A stretch of DNA of 64,000 nt from an uncultured Pelagibacteraceae bacterium (GTDB lineage: Bacteria; Pseudomonadota; Alphaproteobacteria; Pelagibacterales; Pelagibacteraceae). Location of the stretch: contig CABZLS010000001.1 in NCBI GenBank assembly GCA_902526645.1, positions 103,193 through 167,192 of the forward strand, in the 5' to 3' direction. Below, in pieces: positions 27,506 to 36,787 of the stretch (positions are counted from its first letter, which is position 1; each line of letters opens with the position of its first letter). Both the position numbers and the translations under genes were made by a program. The notes beneath the pieces were generated by a model. That model saw nothing but the letters and a program-made list of their open reading frames with translations. It was not told the origin of the DNA and did no database searches.

Positions 27506-28872
27506 GAAAAAATTTAAACGTAATTGCTGCATATAGTATAATGATGGGGTTAATTATCCTGGTGGGTATATTCCAGTCTTGGAACATTGCTTTATCAATA
27601 TTTAATCTATGTCTTATTTCAGCAGTGATGACAATGGGAGCTAATATTCAATGGGGTTATGCTGGTCTTATTAACTTTGGGATAATGGGTTTTACAGCTT
27701 TAGGAGGTTTGGCAGCTGTTTTAATTTCAGTAGATCCAGTTCAAGAAGCTTGGAGTGCAGGTGGATCTAATATTTTATTTAGTCTTTTTCTTATAATAGC
27801 GATGGTATTGGCTGTTAGATATATCTTAAAAAATTATAAGAAATCAAAAAACAGAACTTATATTGTAGCTGCTATCATAATTTTGGGAATTGTTATCATA
27901 AGATTTATTTCAGAACCTGGAATTGAGGCAATTGAAAATGTAGAGCCAGCAAAAACCGGTTTTCTTGGTGGATTAGGTCTTCCAATTATTTTTTCTTGGG
28001 TTGTTGGAGCTTTTTTTGCAGGTGGATTAGCTTTTGTTATAGGAAAAGTAGCTTTAGGATTAAGAGCGGATTATTTAGCTATTGCAACCTTACTGATATC
28101 AGAAATTGTTATTGCAATTATAAAACACGAAGATTGGTTAACAAGAGGTGTTAAGAATGTAATTGGACTTAAAAGACCTGCACCTTATGAGGTGAATTTA
28201 CAACAAACAGATTGGTTTATAGATCTTGTTGAAAAATTTAACACAAGTAAATTAAATCTAATTACTGATTTGACTGAAAGACAAACAGCTTTAAATCAAC
28301 TTGTAATCGAAGGATCATCAGTTTTTGTAAAACTTTGTTACTCTGGATTATTTTTAGTTGTAGTAATTATTCTATTAATCTTAACTCAAAAAGCTCTTTA
28401 CTCTCCTTGGGGAAGAATGATGAGAGCAATTAGAGATAATGAGGAAGCGGCTAATGCAATGGGTAAAAATGTAGTTAAACAACACTTGTTAATTTTTGTT
28501 TTAGGTTCAGCTATCGTTGGTATTGCAGGTGCAATGTTAGTTACACAAGATGGATTGTTTACCCCTGGAAGTTATAGGCCCTTGAGATATACTTTTTTAA
28601 TTTGGGTAATGGTTATTGTCGGTGGAAGTGGAAATAACTTTGGTGCGATTCTTGGGGGTTTTGTTGTTTGGTTTTTATGGATTGAAGCGGCACCAATTGG
28701 TCTTTACTTGGTTAATTTAACTACTGCTGGATTAGACGACACACACTTTTTAAAAGTACACTTAATTGAAAGTGTTCCGTACTTTAGATTTTTAATGATG
28801 GGAGTAGGTCTTTTGGTGATAATGAGATATAGACCAAAGGGTATACTTCCTGAGAAAATAGAAATAAAATAA
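27502..28872 (+). CDS. ABC transporter permease, LivM family (second set)
   Basis: 'LRADYLAIATLLISEIVIAI', 'MMRAIRDNEEAANAMGKNV'. Confidence 0.92.
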   Translation: MRKNLNVIAAYSIMMGLIILVGIFQSWNIALSIFNLCLISAVMTMGANIQWGYAGLINFGIMGFTALGGLAAVLISVDPVQEAWSAGGSNILFSLFLIIAMVLAVRYILKNYKKSKNRTYIVAAIIILGIVIIRFISEPGIEAIENVEPAKTGFLGGLGLPIIFSWVVGAFFAGGLAFVIGKVALGLRADYLAIATLLISEIVIAIIKHEDWLTRGVKNVIGLKRPAPYEVNLQQTDWFIDLVEKFNTSKLNLITDLTERQTALNQLVIEGSSVFVKLCYSGLFLVVVIILLILTQKALYSPWGRMMRAIRDNEEAANAMGKNVVKQHLLIFVLGSAIVGIAGAMLVTQDGLFTPGSYRPLRYTFLIWVMVIVGGSGNNFGAILGGFVVWFLWIEAAPIGLYLVNLTTAGLDDTHFLKVHLIESVPYFRFLMMGVGLLVIMRYRPKGILPEKIEIK

Positions 28873-28876
28873 AATT

Positions 28877-28948
28877 ATGAAATATATCATTACAGGTGCT
28901 GCAATAGCTTGGGCTTTATATATGGCTGATAAATATTTGTTTTTCTAA
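28877..28948 (+). CDS. Putative 23-aa hydrophobic micropeptide MKYIITGAAIAWALYMADKYLFF
   Basis: Small ORF (absent from ORF track) starting 4 nt after livM-like stop, single hydrophobic segment, ends just before terminator. Confidence 0.4.
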   Translation: MKYIITGAAIAWALYMADKYLFF

Positions 28949-28951
28949 AAA

Positions 28952-28981
28952 AAACCCCCAACAAATTAATGCTGGGGGTTT
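28952..28981. terminator. Bidirectional terminator between convergent livM-like and SBP genes
   Basis: AAACCCCCA ... TGGGGGTTT with flanking A/T runs. Confidence 0.85.
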
Positions 28982-28996
28982 AAATTTTAAGATAAA

Positions 28997-30178
28997 TTAT
29001 CTTTGTTTTTTAGTTTTAAATTTTCCGCCTTTAACTTCTTGTTCTAAGAAAGAACCTTCAGCTTCACCGACGTTAGTAAAAGTAACTCCAGTCGCACCTT
29101 CATAGTCAACCTTTTTACCTTTAGCTAATAAATCTAAACCTTTTTTAAGTTCACCTGGATAAATTTTTGTTCCAGGGCCATTAGCAACATCCATTACATT
29201 TTTTGCAATTGATGCTCTATCAGCTGAATTACCGGCTTGCATTGCTAAAACAATTAAAGCAGCCGCATCATATGACTCACCTGTATAAGGACCTGAACTG
29301 TCAATTCCACCAGCTTTTGCTACTTTAGCAAATACTCCAGCACCTTTTCCAGTTGATCCTGGCATTGAACCAAAAGATTTTCTTAAGTCTTTTCCAAACG
29401 CATCAACTAAAGACTGACCGATCATACCATCAGATAAAATAAATTTATCAAATGCACCAGAGTCTAAAGAAGCTTGGATAATTCCTTTACCTCCTTGGTC
29501 TAGGTATCCAATTACAGCTACTGCATCACCACCTGCTGAAGCAAGAGTTGCTACTTCAGAAGAATAGTCTGCTTTTCCATCTTCATGAGCAGTTACAGTA
29601 GTAACTTTAATACCATGCGCTTCAACAGCTGCTTTGTAAACATCCGCTAAACCTTTTCCATAGTCATTGTTTGTATAAGTGATTGCAACACTTTTCACTT
29701 TTCTGTCTTTAGTAATATCAGCTAATATTTGACCACCTCTAGCATCAGATGGAGCAGTCCTAAAGAAATATCCTTTGTCATCTAAAGTAGTTAATCCTGG
29801 TGATGTAGCTGATGGTGAGATCATTACCACACCATTTGGTACAGCAACGTTTGAAGCTATCGCTCCAGTTACACCTGAACAGTCAGCACCCATAATAGCT
29901 GCTACACCTTGTGAAATAACACCTTCAGCTGCGGCTGTTGCTGCTGCTGAGTCAACACAAGTAGAATCTGCTCTAATAACTGAAATACTTTCTCCACCTA
30001 ATAGCGAACCTGAGTCAGAAGCTTCTTTAAAAGCAAGTTCTGCAGATGCAGCCATGGCTGGTGTTAGAGATTCAATAGGACCTGTAAATCCTAAAATGAT
30101 TCCCATTTTAACCTCTGCAAAAATATTTGTTGTAAAAGTTGAAACAAAAATAAATGCAGCAATAAATAGTTTTTTCAT
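28997..30178 (-). CDS. Liv-type ABC transporter substrate-binding protein (second set)
   Basis: Signal peptide; 'VKMGIILGFTGPIESLTPAMAASAELAFKEA'. Confidence 0.92.
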   Translation of the reverse strand: MKKLFIAAFIFVSTFTTNIFAEVKMGIILGFTGPIESLTPAMAASAELAFKEASDSGSLLGGESISVIRADSTCVDSAAATAAAEGVISQGVAAIMGADCSGVTGAIASNVAVPNGVVMISPSATSPGLTTLDDKGYFFRTAPSDARGGQILADITKDRKVKSVAITYTNNDYGKGLADVYKAAVEAHGIKVTTVTAHEDGKADYSSEVATLASAGGDAVAVIGYLDQGGKGIIQASLDSGAFDKFILSDGMIGQSLVDAFGKDLRKSFGSMPGSTGKGAGVFAKVAKAGGIDSSGPYTGESYDAAALIVLAMQAGNSADRASIAKNVMDVANGPGTKIYPGELKKGLDLLAKGKKVDYEGATGVTFTNVGEAEGSFLEQEVKGGKFKTKKQR

Positions 30179-30307
30179 TATTTTCCTCTATTTGTTAACA
30201 ATTTATAAAAATTAAATTAAATCTCATTTATAAAGATTTTCAACAAGCAAATTATCTTATTTTATAGTAGCTTTAATTAATTTAAAGTGTCTAGATATTG
30301 ATTTAAT

Positions 30308-31054
30308 ATGAAATTAAACAAAATTAAGCCTCAATTTATTAAAAATTCTAATCCGAGAATAGGATTAATTGCTTTAGCAACAGATTTTATGATTGAAAGA
30401 GATTTTATCAATGTAATTAAGAATAAAGATATAGATTTTTTTGTTAATAGGATTGAATGTTACAATCCTCTTACTAAAGAAAATTTAATAAAGATGTCTG
30501 AAAAAGTAACTGAAGTTACCAATAATATTTTGCCCAACGAAGATATTGATTGTGTAGTATATGGTTGCACATCTGGTACTATAGCAGCTGGTTATGAGTC
30601 AATAGAAAAAAAAGTTAAAGCAGCAAAACCAAAAGCAAAACTTACAACACCAAGCTCTGCTGCAATTAAAGCTTTAAAAAAATTTGATGTAAAAAAAATA
30701 GCAATTTTTACTCCATATAGTAAAAAACTAAATGATGAAGTTGTAAGTTATTTTAGTAATGTAGGATTTGAAATTACATCAAACTCTTACTTAGATATTA
30801 AAGCTGACTATGATATTGGAAAAGTAGAGCAAGAATTTTTGTATGATACTTTGTCTAATATTGAAATGAATGATGCTGATGCATTATTTATTTCTTGTAC
30901 GGCTTTACCAGTCTTAAATATAATTGATAAATTAGAAAAAAAATTAAAAAAACCTGTTTTGTCTAGTAACCAAGCACTGATTTGGGATTCTCTAGAAAGT
31001 ATTGGAAAAAATAATTCTGTGACAGGATTTGGTAGATTATTTAATATTAATTAA
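30308..31054 (+). CDS. Asp/Glu racemase / arylmalonate decarboxylase / maleate isomerase superfamily, EutA-like
   Basis: 'CVVYGCTSGTIAAG' and 'ADALFISCTALPVL' paired Cys motifs; adjacent to DoeA-like gene. Confidence 0.7.
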   Translation: MKLNKIKPQFIKNSNPRIGLIALATDFMIERDFINVIKNKDIDFFVNRIECYNPLTKENLIKMSEKVTEVTNNILPNEDIDCVVYGCTSGTIAAGYESIEKKVKAAKPKAKLTTPSSAAIKALKKFDVKKIAIFTPYSKKLNDEVVSYFSNVGFEITSNSYLDIKADYDIGKVEQEFLYDTLSNIEMNDADALFISCTALPVLNIIDKLEKKLKKPVLSSNQALIWDSLESIGKNNSVTGFGRLFNIN

Positions 31055-31056
31055 GC

Positions 31057-32226
31057 ATGCTTTTTACAAAAGAAGAATATAAAAAAAGACTTAATAAAGT
31101 TCAAAAAATGATGCAAGAAAAAGGTATTGAACTTTTAATTTCTCACGATACCAACAATATAAATTATCTAACTGGATATGATGCATGGTCTTTCTATTAC
31201 GCACAATGTGCTATAGTTCATATAGATGCAGAGGAACCAATATGTTTTGTTAGAAAGCAAGATGCTGGAGGAGCATTTATAAAATCATATGTAAAAAAAG
31301 AAAACGTGATTGTCTATGATGAGCATTACATTCATACTTGGCCAAAACATCCTTATGATTATTTAGTCGAAATCATTAAAGATAAAAAATGGGACAAACT
31401 TTCAATTGGTTTAGAAATGGATGCTCATTATTTCACGGCATTTTGTTATGAAAAAATTAAGCAAGGTTTACCAAATGCAAGAATAAAAGACTCAGATAGG
31501 TTAGTTAATTGGGCAAGGTTAATAAAGTCTAATGCAGAAATATCTTTTATGAAATCTGCAGCAAAGATTTCTGAAATTGGTATGAAAACAGCATTTGATG
31601 TAATTAAACCAGGTGTTAGACAATGTGATGCTGTAGGAGAAATACAAAAGGCTTTATTTTATGGGACTCCAGAATTTGGAGGAGAATATTCAAGTATTGC
31701 AACATTATTACCAACTGGAAAAGGTACTTCAGCTTCTCACTTAACAGCTACACAAGATAAATTTGTTAAAGGCGAAGCAACGATTATTGAACTTTCAGGA
31801 GTTTATAAAAGGTATCACGCCCCAATGGCTCGAACAGTTTTATTAGGAAAACCAGATCAATTGAAAATCGATACAATGAAAAAAACAATCGAGGCTCTTC
31901 AAGCAGGTATTGATGTAGTGAAACCTGGAAATACAGTTAATGATGTAGCTCAAGCATTTTGGAAAATATTAGATAAATATGGTATAGAAAAAACATCTCG
32001 AACTGGTTATTCAATTGGCATTGGTTATCCACCTGATTGGGGCGAACATACTTTAAATATTTATAAAGGTGATATGACACTTTTAGCACCTAACATATGT
32101 TTTCATATGATTGCTGTCATGCAATTTGGGGACTGGGGCGTAGAAGCGTCTGAAGCTATAAGAGTAACTGATAAAGGAGCAGAACTTTTTTGTAATTTAT
32201 CAAAAGAACTTCACGTTAAAAGCTAA
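31057..32226 (+). CDS. M24-fold (creatinase/ectoine hydrolase-like; DoeA/EutD family) hydrolase
   Basis: 'LTGYDAWSFYYAQCAIV', 'GYSIGIGYPPDWGEHTLNIYKGD'; canonical M24 metal-ligand Asp positions appear replaced (IELSGVYKRYHAPMARTV). Confidence 0.7.
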   Translation: MLFTKEEYKKRLNKVQKMMQEKGIELLISHDTNNINYLTGYDAWSFYYAQCAIVHIDAEEPICFVRKQDAGGAFIKSYVKKENVIVYDEHYIHTWPKHPYDYLVEIIKDKKWDKLSIGLEMDAHYFTAFCYEKIKQGLPNARIKDSDRLVNWARLIKSNAEISFMKSAAKISEIGMKTAFDVIKPGVRQCDAVGEIQKALFYGTPEFGGEYSSIATLLPTGKGTSASHLTATQDKFVKGEATIIELSGVYKRYHAPMARTVLLGKPDQLKIDTMKKTIEALQAGIDVVKPGNTVNDVAQAFWKILDKYGIEKTSRTGYSIGIGYPPDWGEHTLNIYKGDMTLLAPNICFHMIAVMQFGDWGVEASEAIRVTDKGAELFCNLSKELHVKS

Positions 32227-32278
32227 TTATTAATGGTTGATATTTGTTTACACAAATGTTTTAAATTCGTTTTAATTT

Positions 32279-33364
32279 ATGTCAGTAAATAAAGAATTCG
32301 TAAAATTTGAAAATGTAGATAAAAGCTATGATGGAAAAGTCTTAGTTGTAAAAAATCTTCAATTAGATATAGCTGAAGGTGAATTTATTACTATGTTAGG
32401 TCCATCAGGTTCTGGAAAAACGACATGTTTAATGATGCTAGCAGGATTTGAAACTCCGACCAATGGTGAAATTTATTTAGGAGGAAAAGCTATCTCAAGT
32501 ATTCCTCCGCATAAAAGAGGAATAGGAATGGTATTTCAAAATTATGCTTTGTTTCCCCATATGACAGTTTATGAAAATTTAGCATTTCCTTTAAGAGTAA
32601 GAAAAATTCCAAAAGATGAAGCAGACAAAAAGATTGATAAAGCATTATCAATGGTATCGCTTCAAGGATTTGCATCGAGGATGCCTGGACAATTATCTGG
32701 AGGACAACAACAAAGGGTAGCGGTAGCAAGATCTTTAGTGTTTGATCCACAATTAGTTTTAATGGATGAACCATTAGGAGCTTTAGATAAAAATTTGAGA
32801 GAAAGTATGCAGTATGAAATAAAACATATTCATGAAAGTATTGGAGTTACAGTTGTTTATGTTACTCATGACCAAAGTGAGGCTTTAACAATGTCAAATC
32901 GTATCGCAGTATTTAACGATGGAAAAGTTCAACAACTTTCTAGTCCTGATGAATTATATGAGAAGCCTGTAAATTCATTTGTTGCAGAATTTATTGGTGA
33001 GAATAATACTTTTACGGGAGAAGTTTCAGATATATCTGAAAAAAAATGTAAAGTTAAACTTGGAAATGCAGAAATAATGGCTAACCCTATATCTGTTAAA
33101 TCAAAAGGAGAAAGGACAAAAGTATCATTAAGACCTGAAAGAGCCTTAATCAATCCTAAAGACAAAATGGACAACATTCATAATGGAAAAATTGAGGAAG
33201 TTATTTACCATGGTGATCATACTAGAGTTAGAATTAATTTATTAGGTAATCCAGAATTTATTTTAAAAATTCCGAATAGTTCAGCAAATCTAGATATTAA
33301 ACTTGGAAATGAAATTAAGATTGGTTGGAATAGTGAAGACGCTAGGGCTTTAGACCCAAAATAA
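32279..33364 (+). CDS. potA: ABC transporter ATP-binding protein, PotA family
   Basis: GPSGSGKTT, LSGGQQQRVAVARSL, C-terminal TOBE-like region. Confidence 0.9.
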   Translation: MSVNKEFVKFENVDKSYDGKVLVVKNLQLDIAEGEFITMLGPSGSGKTTCLMMLAGFETPTNGEIYLGGKAISSIPPHKRGIGMVFQNYALFPHMTVYENLAFPLRVRKIPKDEADKKIDKALSMVSLQGFASRMPGQLSGGQQQRVAVARSLVFDPQLVLMDEPLGALDKNLRESMQYEIKHIHESIGVTVVYVTHDQSEALTMSNRIAVFNDGKVQQLSSPDELYEKPVNSFVAEFIGENNTFTGEVSDISEKKCKVKLGNAEIMANPISVKSKGERTKVSLRPERALINPKDKMDNIHNGKIEEVIYHGDHTRVRINLLGNPEFILKIPNSSANLDIKLGNEIKIGWNSEDARALDPK

Positions 33365-33463
33365 ACATCTTAAATTATTATATAATAAGTAAAAAAGGGC
33401 TGTTGACTCTCACTCCTGAAGTTGTTTTAATTTGGTTTATAAAAACGTTTAAACGGAGGAAAA

Positions 33464-34591
33464 ATGAAAAAACTAAGTAAAATATTACTAGCTATTTCTT
33501 TTGTACTTTCACTAACTACTTCAGCTTTCGCAACTACAGTAACTGCGGTATCTTGGGGTGGGGCTTATACTGAGTCTCAAAAGTTAGGATATGGTGATCC
33601 AACTGCTAAAAAACTGGGCATTAACATTGCTTGGGTTGATTATTCAGGTGGTTTATCAGAAATCAAAGCACAAAAAGAAGCTGGTAAAATCACGTGGGAC
33701 ATAATCGACGTGTTTGCAATGGATACTATCACTGGATGTGATGAAGGTTTATTTGTTGAATTTGATTTTGACAAAGACTTCCCACCAGCTCCAGATGGAA
33801 CTCCAGCAAGTAAAGATTTCTTTACTGCAATGCCAAGTAAGTGTGCTGTAGGAAATATTTTATACTCTTGGAACTATGCTTATAATACTAATAATGTTAA
33901 AGGCACTCCTAAGACTATCAAAGATTTCTTTAACACAAAGAAATTTCCTGGGAAAAGAGCTATCTACAAAAGCGCTCTAACTAATTTAGAGATTGCTTTA
34001 GCTGCAGATGGTATTAAGCCAGGCAAAGGCGGAGCAAAAATCTACAAAGCTTTAGAAACAGAAAAAGGTGTTGAAAGAGCAATGAACAAGATCAAAAAAC
34101 TTTGCACAGACCCTAATGGTGGATGTGTATTTTGGTCTGCAGGTGCTCAACCACCAGAACTGTTAGTATCAGGTGAAGTAGTAATGGCTACTGGTTGGAA
34201 TGGTAGATTCTTCAATGCAGAAATTGGAGAAGGTGCACCAATCAAACAAGTTTGGGATGGCCAAGGTCTTGACTACGAATATTTCGTACAAGTAAAAGGT
34301 GGACCAAACGATGCTAATGGTATGGCTAAAAAAGCTTTAGCTATGATGACTAGTGCAGAGATGTTAGCAGGAAGCGCTAAATACATTGCATATGCTCCTT
34401 GGAGAAAATCTTCAATTAGCATTATGGAAAAAGGTGAGCCTTGGTATAAAGATGGTAAGACTAACATGGTACCACAAATGCCAACCGCACCGGCTAACAC
34501 TAAAAACTACTTCCTAGTAGATCCAATTTTCTGGGCTGATAACGGAACAGAGCTTGGTGAAAAATGGGAAGCTATGAAAGCTGGTCTATAA
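33464..34591 (+). CDS. potD: PotD-like ABC transporter substrate-binding protein
   Basis: Signal peptide; 'VTAVSWGGAYTESQK'; operon with PotA/B/C-like genes. Confidence 0.85.
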   Translation: MKKLSKILLAISFVLSLTTSAFATTVTAVSWGGAYTESQKLGYGDPTAKKLGINIAWVDYSGGLSEIKAQKEAGKITWDIIDVFAMDTITGCDEGLFVEFDFDKDFPPAPDGTPASKDFFTAMPSKCAVGNILYSWNYAYNTNNVKGTPKTIKDFFNTKKFPGKRAIYKSALTNLEIALAADGIKPGKGGAKIYKALETEKGVERAMNKIKKLCTDPNGGCVFWSAGAQPPELLVSGEVVMATGWNGRFFNAEIGEGAPIKQVWDGQGLDYEYFVQVKGGPNDANGMAKKALAMMTSAEMLAGSAKYIAYAPWRKSSISIMEKGEPWYKDGKTNMVPQMPTAPANTKNYFLVDPIFWADNGTELGEKWEAMKAGL

Positions 34592-34630
34592 TTTAAGTTT
34601 TATTAAACTTAATTATATATTATAATTTAA

Positions 34631-34652
34631 GGGCGGTTATTTATAACCGCCC
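34631..34652 (+). terminator. Intra-operon terminator hairpin between SBP and permease
   Basis: GGGCGGTTAT-TT-ATAACCGCCC followed by TTTTTATTT. Confidence 0.88.
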
Positions 34653-34661
34653 TTTTTATTT

Positions 34662-35915
34662 ATGAGCTCAGAAACAAAACAAATTTTAACAACAGACGGT
34701 ATACCTTTAGAGGTAAGTCTTAAGAAAGCTGAGAAAAAAAATAAAATCAAAGCCTTCTTACTTGTTGCTCCTTTATTATTCTTCTTAATAATTACTTATG
34801 TCTTTCCAATTGGAGATATGTTGTTCAGAAGTATAGATGATAAAATGGTAACACAAATGCTTCCAAAGACTTTTAAAGCAATGGAAAATTGGGATGGACA
34901 AGAACTGCCAGATGAGGAAGTATTCGCAGCTTTTCATGAAGACTTTATAAAATTAGTTGAAGATAAACGAGAAGGTAAATTATCCACTCAATTAAATTAC
35001 ACAAAAAATGGATTTAAAAGTATTATTAAAAAATTAAGAAGAGCATCTAAAAAATTTGAAGAAGGAAACTATAAAGAGCAAATAATGTCAGTTCATAAAA
35101 GATGGGCTGATGTTGAGTACTGGAGAGCAATTCAAAGAAGAGCTCCTGAATTTACAGGTCAAAAATATCTAAAGGGAATGGATATGTATGTAAATCAGGA
35201 AGGGAAAATAGTAAGCGTTGAAGAAGATAGAAGAATTCATAGAGTATTATGGTTAAGAACTCTGGAGATTGCATTCTTTGTAACCGTCTTTTGTTTTTTG
35301 ATGGCTTATCCAATAGCTCATTTGTTAGCTACTCTGCCAATGAAATATAGTAACTTATTAATGATCTGTGTGCTGCTACCGTTTTGGACCTCATTACTTG
35401 TAAGAACTGCCAGCTGGATGATTTTATTACAACAACAAGGTATCGTAAATGATTTCTTTGTTGGAATAGGATTGGTAGCTGACGATAATAGACCTGAAAT
35501 GATGTATAACAAGACTGGAAGTTATGTGGCAATGACACAAATCTTGCTGCCATTTATGGTATTACCTTTATATAGTGTAATGAAAACTATCTCACCAAGC
35601 TTAATGAGAGCTGGAAAATCATTAGGTGGAACACCATTTGTTGCATTTTGGAAAGTTTATTTCCCACTGACGATCCCTGGAATAGGTGCAGGTTGCTTAC
35701 TAGTATTCATTTTAGCGATTGGTTATTACATTACACCAGCCTTAGTTGGTGGTGCATCCGGGACTTTAATTAGTAACCAGATTGCCTTTCACATGAAAAG
35801 CACCCTGGACTGGAGTTTTGCGTCTGCAATGGGATTAATGCTGTTGAGTGGAGTACTGGTCATTTATTGGCTTTATAATAAAATTGTTGGAATAGATAAT
35901 ATTAAATTAGGATAA
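34662..35915 (+). CDS. potB: ABC transporter permease, PotB family, with large extracytoplasmic insertion
   Basis: C-terminal BPD_transp core 'SLGGTPFVAFWKVYFPLTIPGI'; ~120 aa hydrophilic insert after TM1. Confidence 0.88.
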   Translation: MSSETKQILTTDGIPLEVSLKKAEKKNKIKAFLLVAPLLFFLIITYVFPIGDMLFRSIDDKMVTQMLPKTFKAMENWDGQELPDEEVFAAFHEDFIKLVEDKREGKLSTQLNYTKNGFKSIIKKLRRASKKFEEGNYKEQIMSVHKRWADVEYWRAIQRRAPEFTGQKYLKGMDMYVNQEGKIVSVEEDRRIHRVLWLRTLEIAFFVTVFCFLMAYPIAHLLATLPMKYSNLLMICVLLPFWTSLLVRTASWMILLQQQGIVNDFFVGIGLVADDNRPEMMYNKTGSYVAMTQILLPFMVLPLYSVMKTISPSLMRAGKSLGGTPFVAFWKVYFPLTIPGIGAGCLLVFILAIGYYITPALVGGASGTLISNQIAFHMKSTLDWSFASAMGLMLLSGVLVIYWLYNKIVGIDNIKLG

Positions 35916-35920
35916 TTAAG

Positions 35921-36775
35921 ATGGCTTTACCAAAATACACAGAACCACATTATAGAATTTGGCATTACATTTATTTAACAATTTGTGGTGCAGTTTTCTT
36001 TTTTCTTATTGCACCTTTATTTGTAATCTTTCCATTATCATTTAACGCAGAAGAATTTTTAAGTTTCTCTGATGGTATGAAAAGGCTTGATCCAGATGCT
36101 TTTTCTTTAAGATGGTATAAAGATATGATTTATGGGACTAAAAATCCTTGGGGATTAGCTGCGAAGAATAGTTTTATAATTGCAATTTTTGCAACATTTG
36201 GTTCAGTAATACTTGGAACAGTTGCTGCCTTAGGTTTAAGTAGCAGACATATGCCCTACAAAGGTTTGATAATGGCTGTTTTAATTTCTCCAATGATTGT
36301 TCCTTTAATTATTTCAGGTGTTGCAATATTTTTCTTTATGGCAAAGGCAGGTTTGGCAGCGACTCATACAGGTATTGTTCTTGCCCATATAATTTTAGGA
36401 ACACCATTTGTTGTTATCACAGTTACTGCTACACTCTCAGGATTTGATCACAGCGTAACTAGAGCTGCTGCAAGTTTAGGTAGTGATCCAGTGAATACTT
36501 TTATGAAAATTACGTTGCCATTAATTTTACCTGGAGTTATCTCAGGTGGATTGTTTGCTTTTGTGACTTCATTTGATGAAGTTGTTGTTGTTTTATTTTT
36601 AGCAGGATTAGAAAATACAACTATTCCTATTCAAATGTGGACAGGTTTAAGAGAACAATTGAGTCCAACAATTCTAGCTGTTGCAACTTGTTTAATAATC
36701 CTATCGACACTAATATTAGTAACCGCTGAGCTTTTAAGAAGACGATCAGAGAGGCTTAGAGGAATTAATCGATAG
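35921..36775 (+). CDS. potC: ABC transporter permease, PotC family
   Basis: 'AAASLGSDPVNTFMKITLPLILPGVISG'. Confidence 0.9.
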   Translation: MALPKYTEPHYRIWHYIYLTICGAVFFFLIAPLFVIFPLSFNAEEFLSFSDGMKRLDPDAFSLRWYKDMIYGTKNPWGLAAKNSFIIAIFATFGSVILGTVAALGLSSRHMPYKGLIMAVLISPMIVPLIISGVAIFFFMAKAGLAATHTGIVLAHIILGTPFVVITVTATLSGFDHSVTRAAASLGSDPVNTFMKITLPLILPGVISGGLFAFVTSFDEVVVVLFLAGLENTTIPIQMWTGLREQLSPTILAVATCLIILSTLILVTAELLRRRSERLRGINR

Positions 36776-36787
36776 TAAAATAATCAA

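Noticed and set aside
29775-30215. 146-aa plus-strand ORF opposite the Liv SBP
   Set aside because: Antisense to a well-supported SBP; Ala/Glu/Ser composition is the mirror of the SBP codons.
31057-32226. M24 protein considered as DddP-type DMSP lyase
   Set aside because: Length and motifs (LTGYDAWSFY, GYSIGIGYPPDWGE) fit the ectoine hydrolase/creatinase-like group better than DddP.
33365-33463. Leader of potD-like gene considered as a riboswitch
   Set aside because: No recognisable riboswitch core; GTTTAAAC palindrome and strong GGAGG Shine-Dalgarno explain most of the structure.
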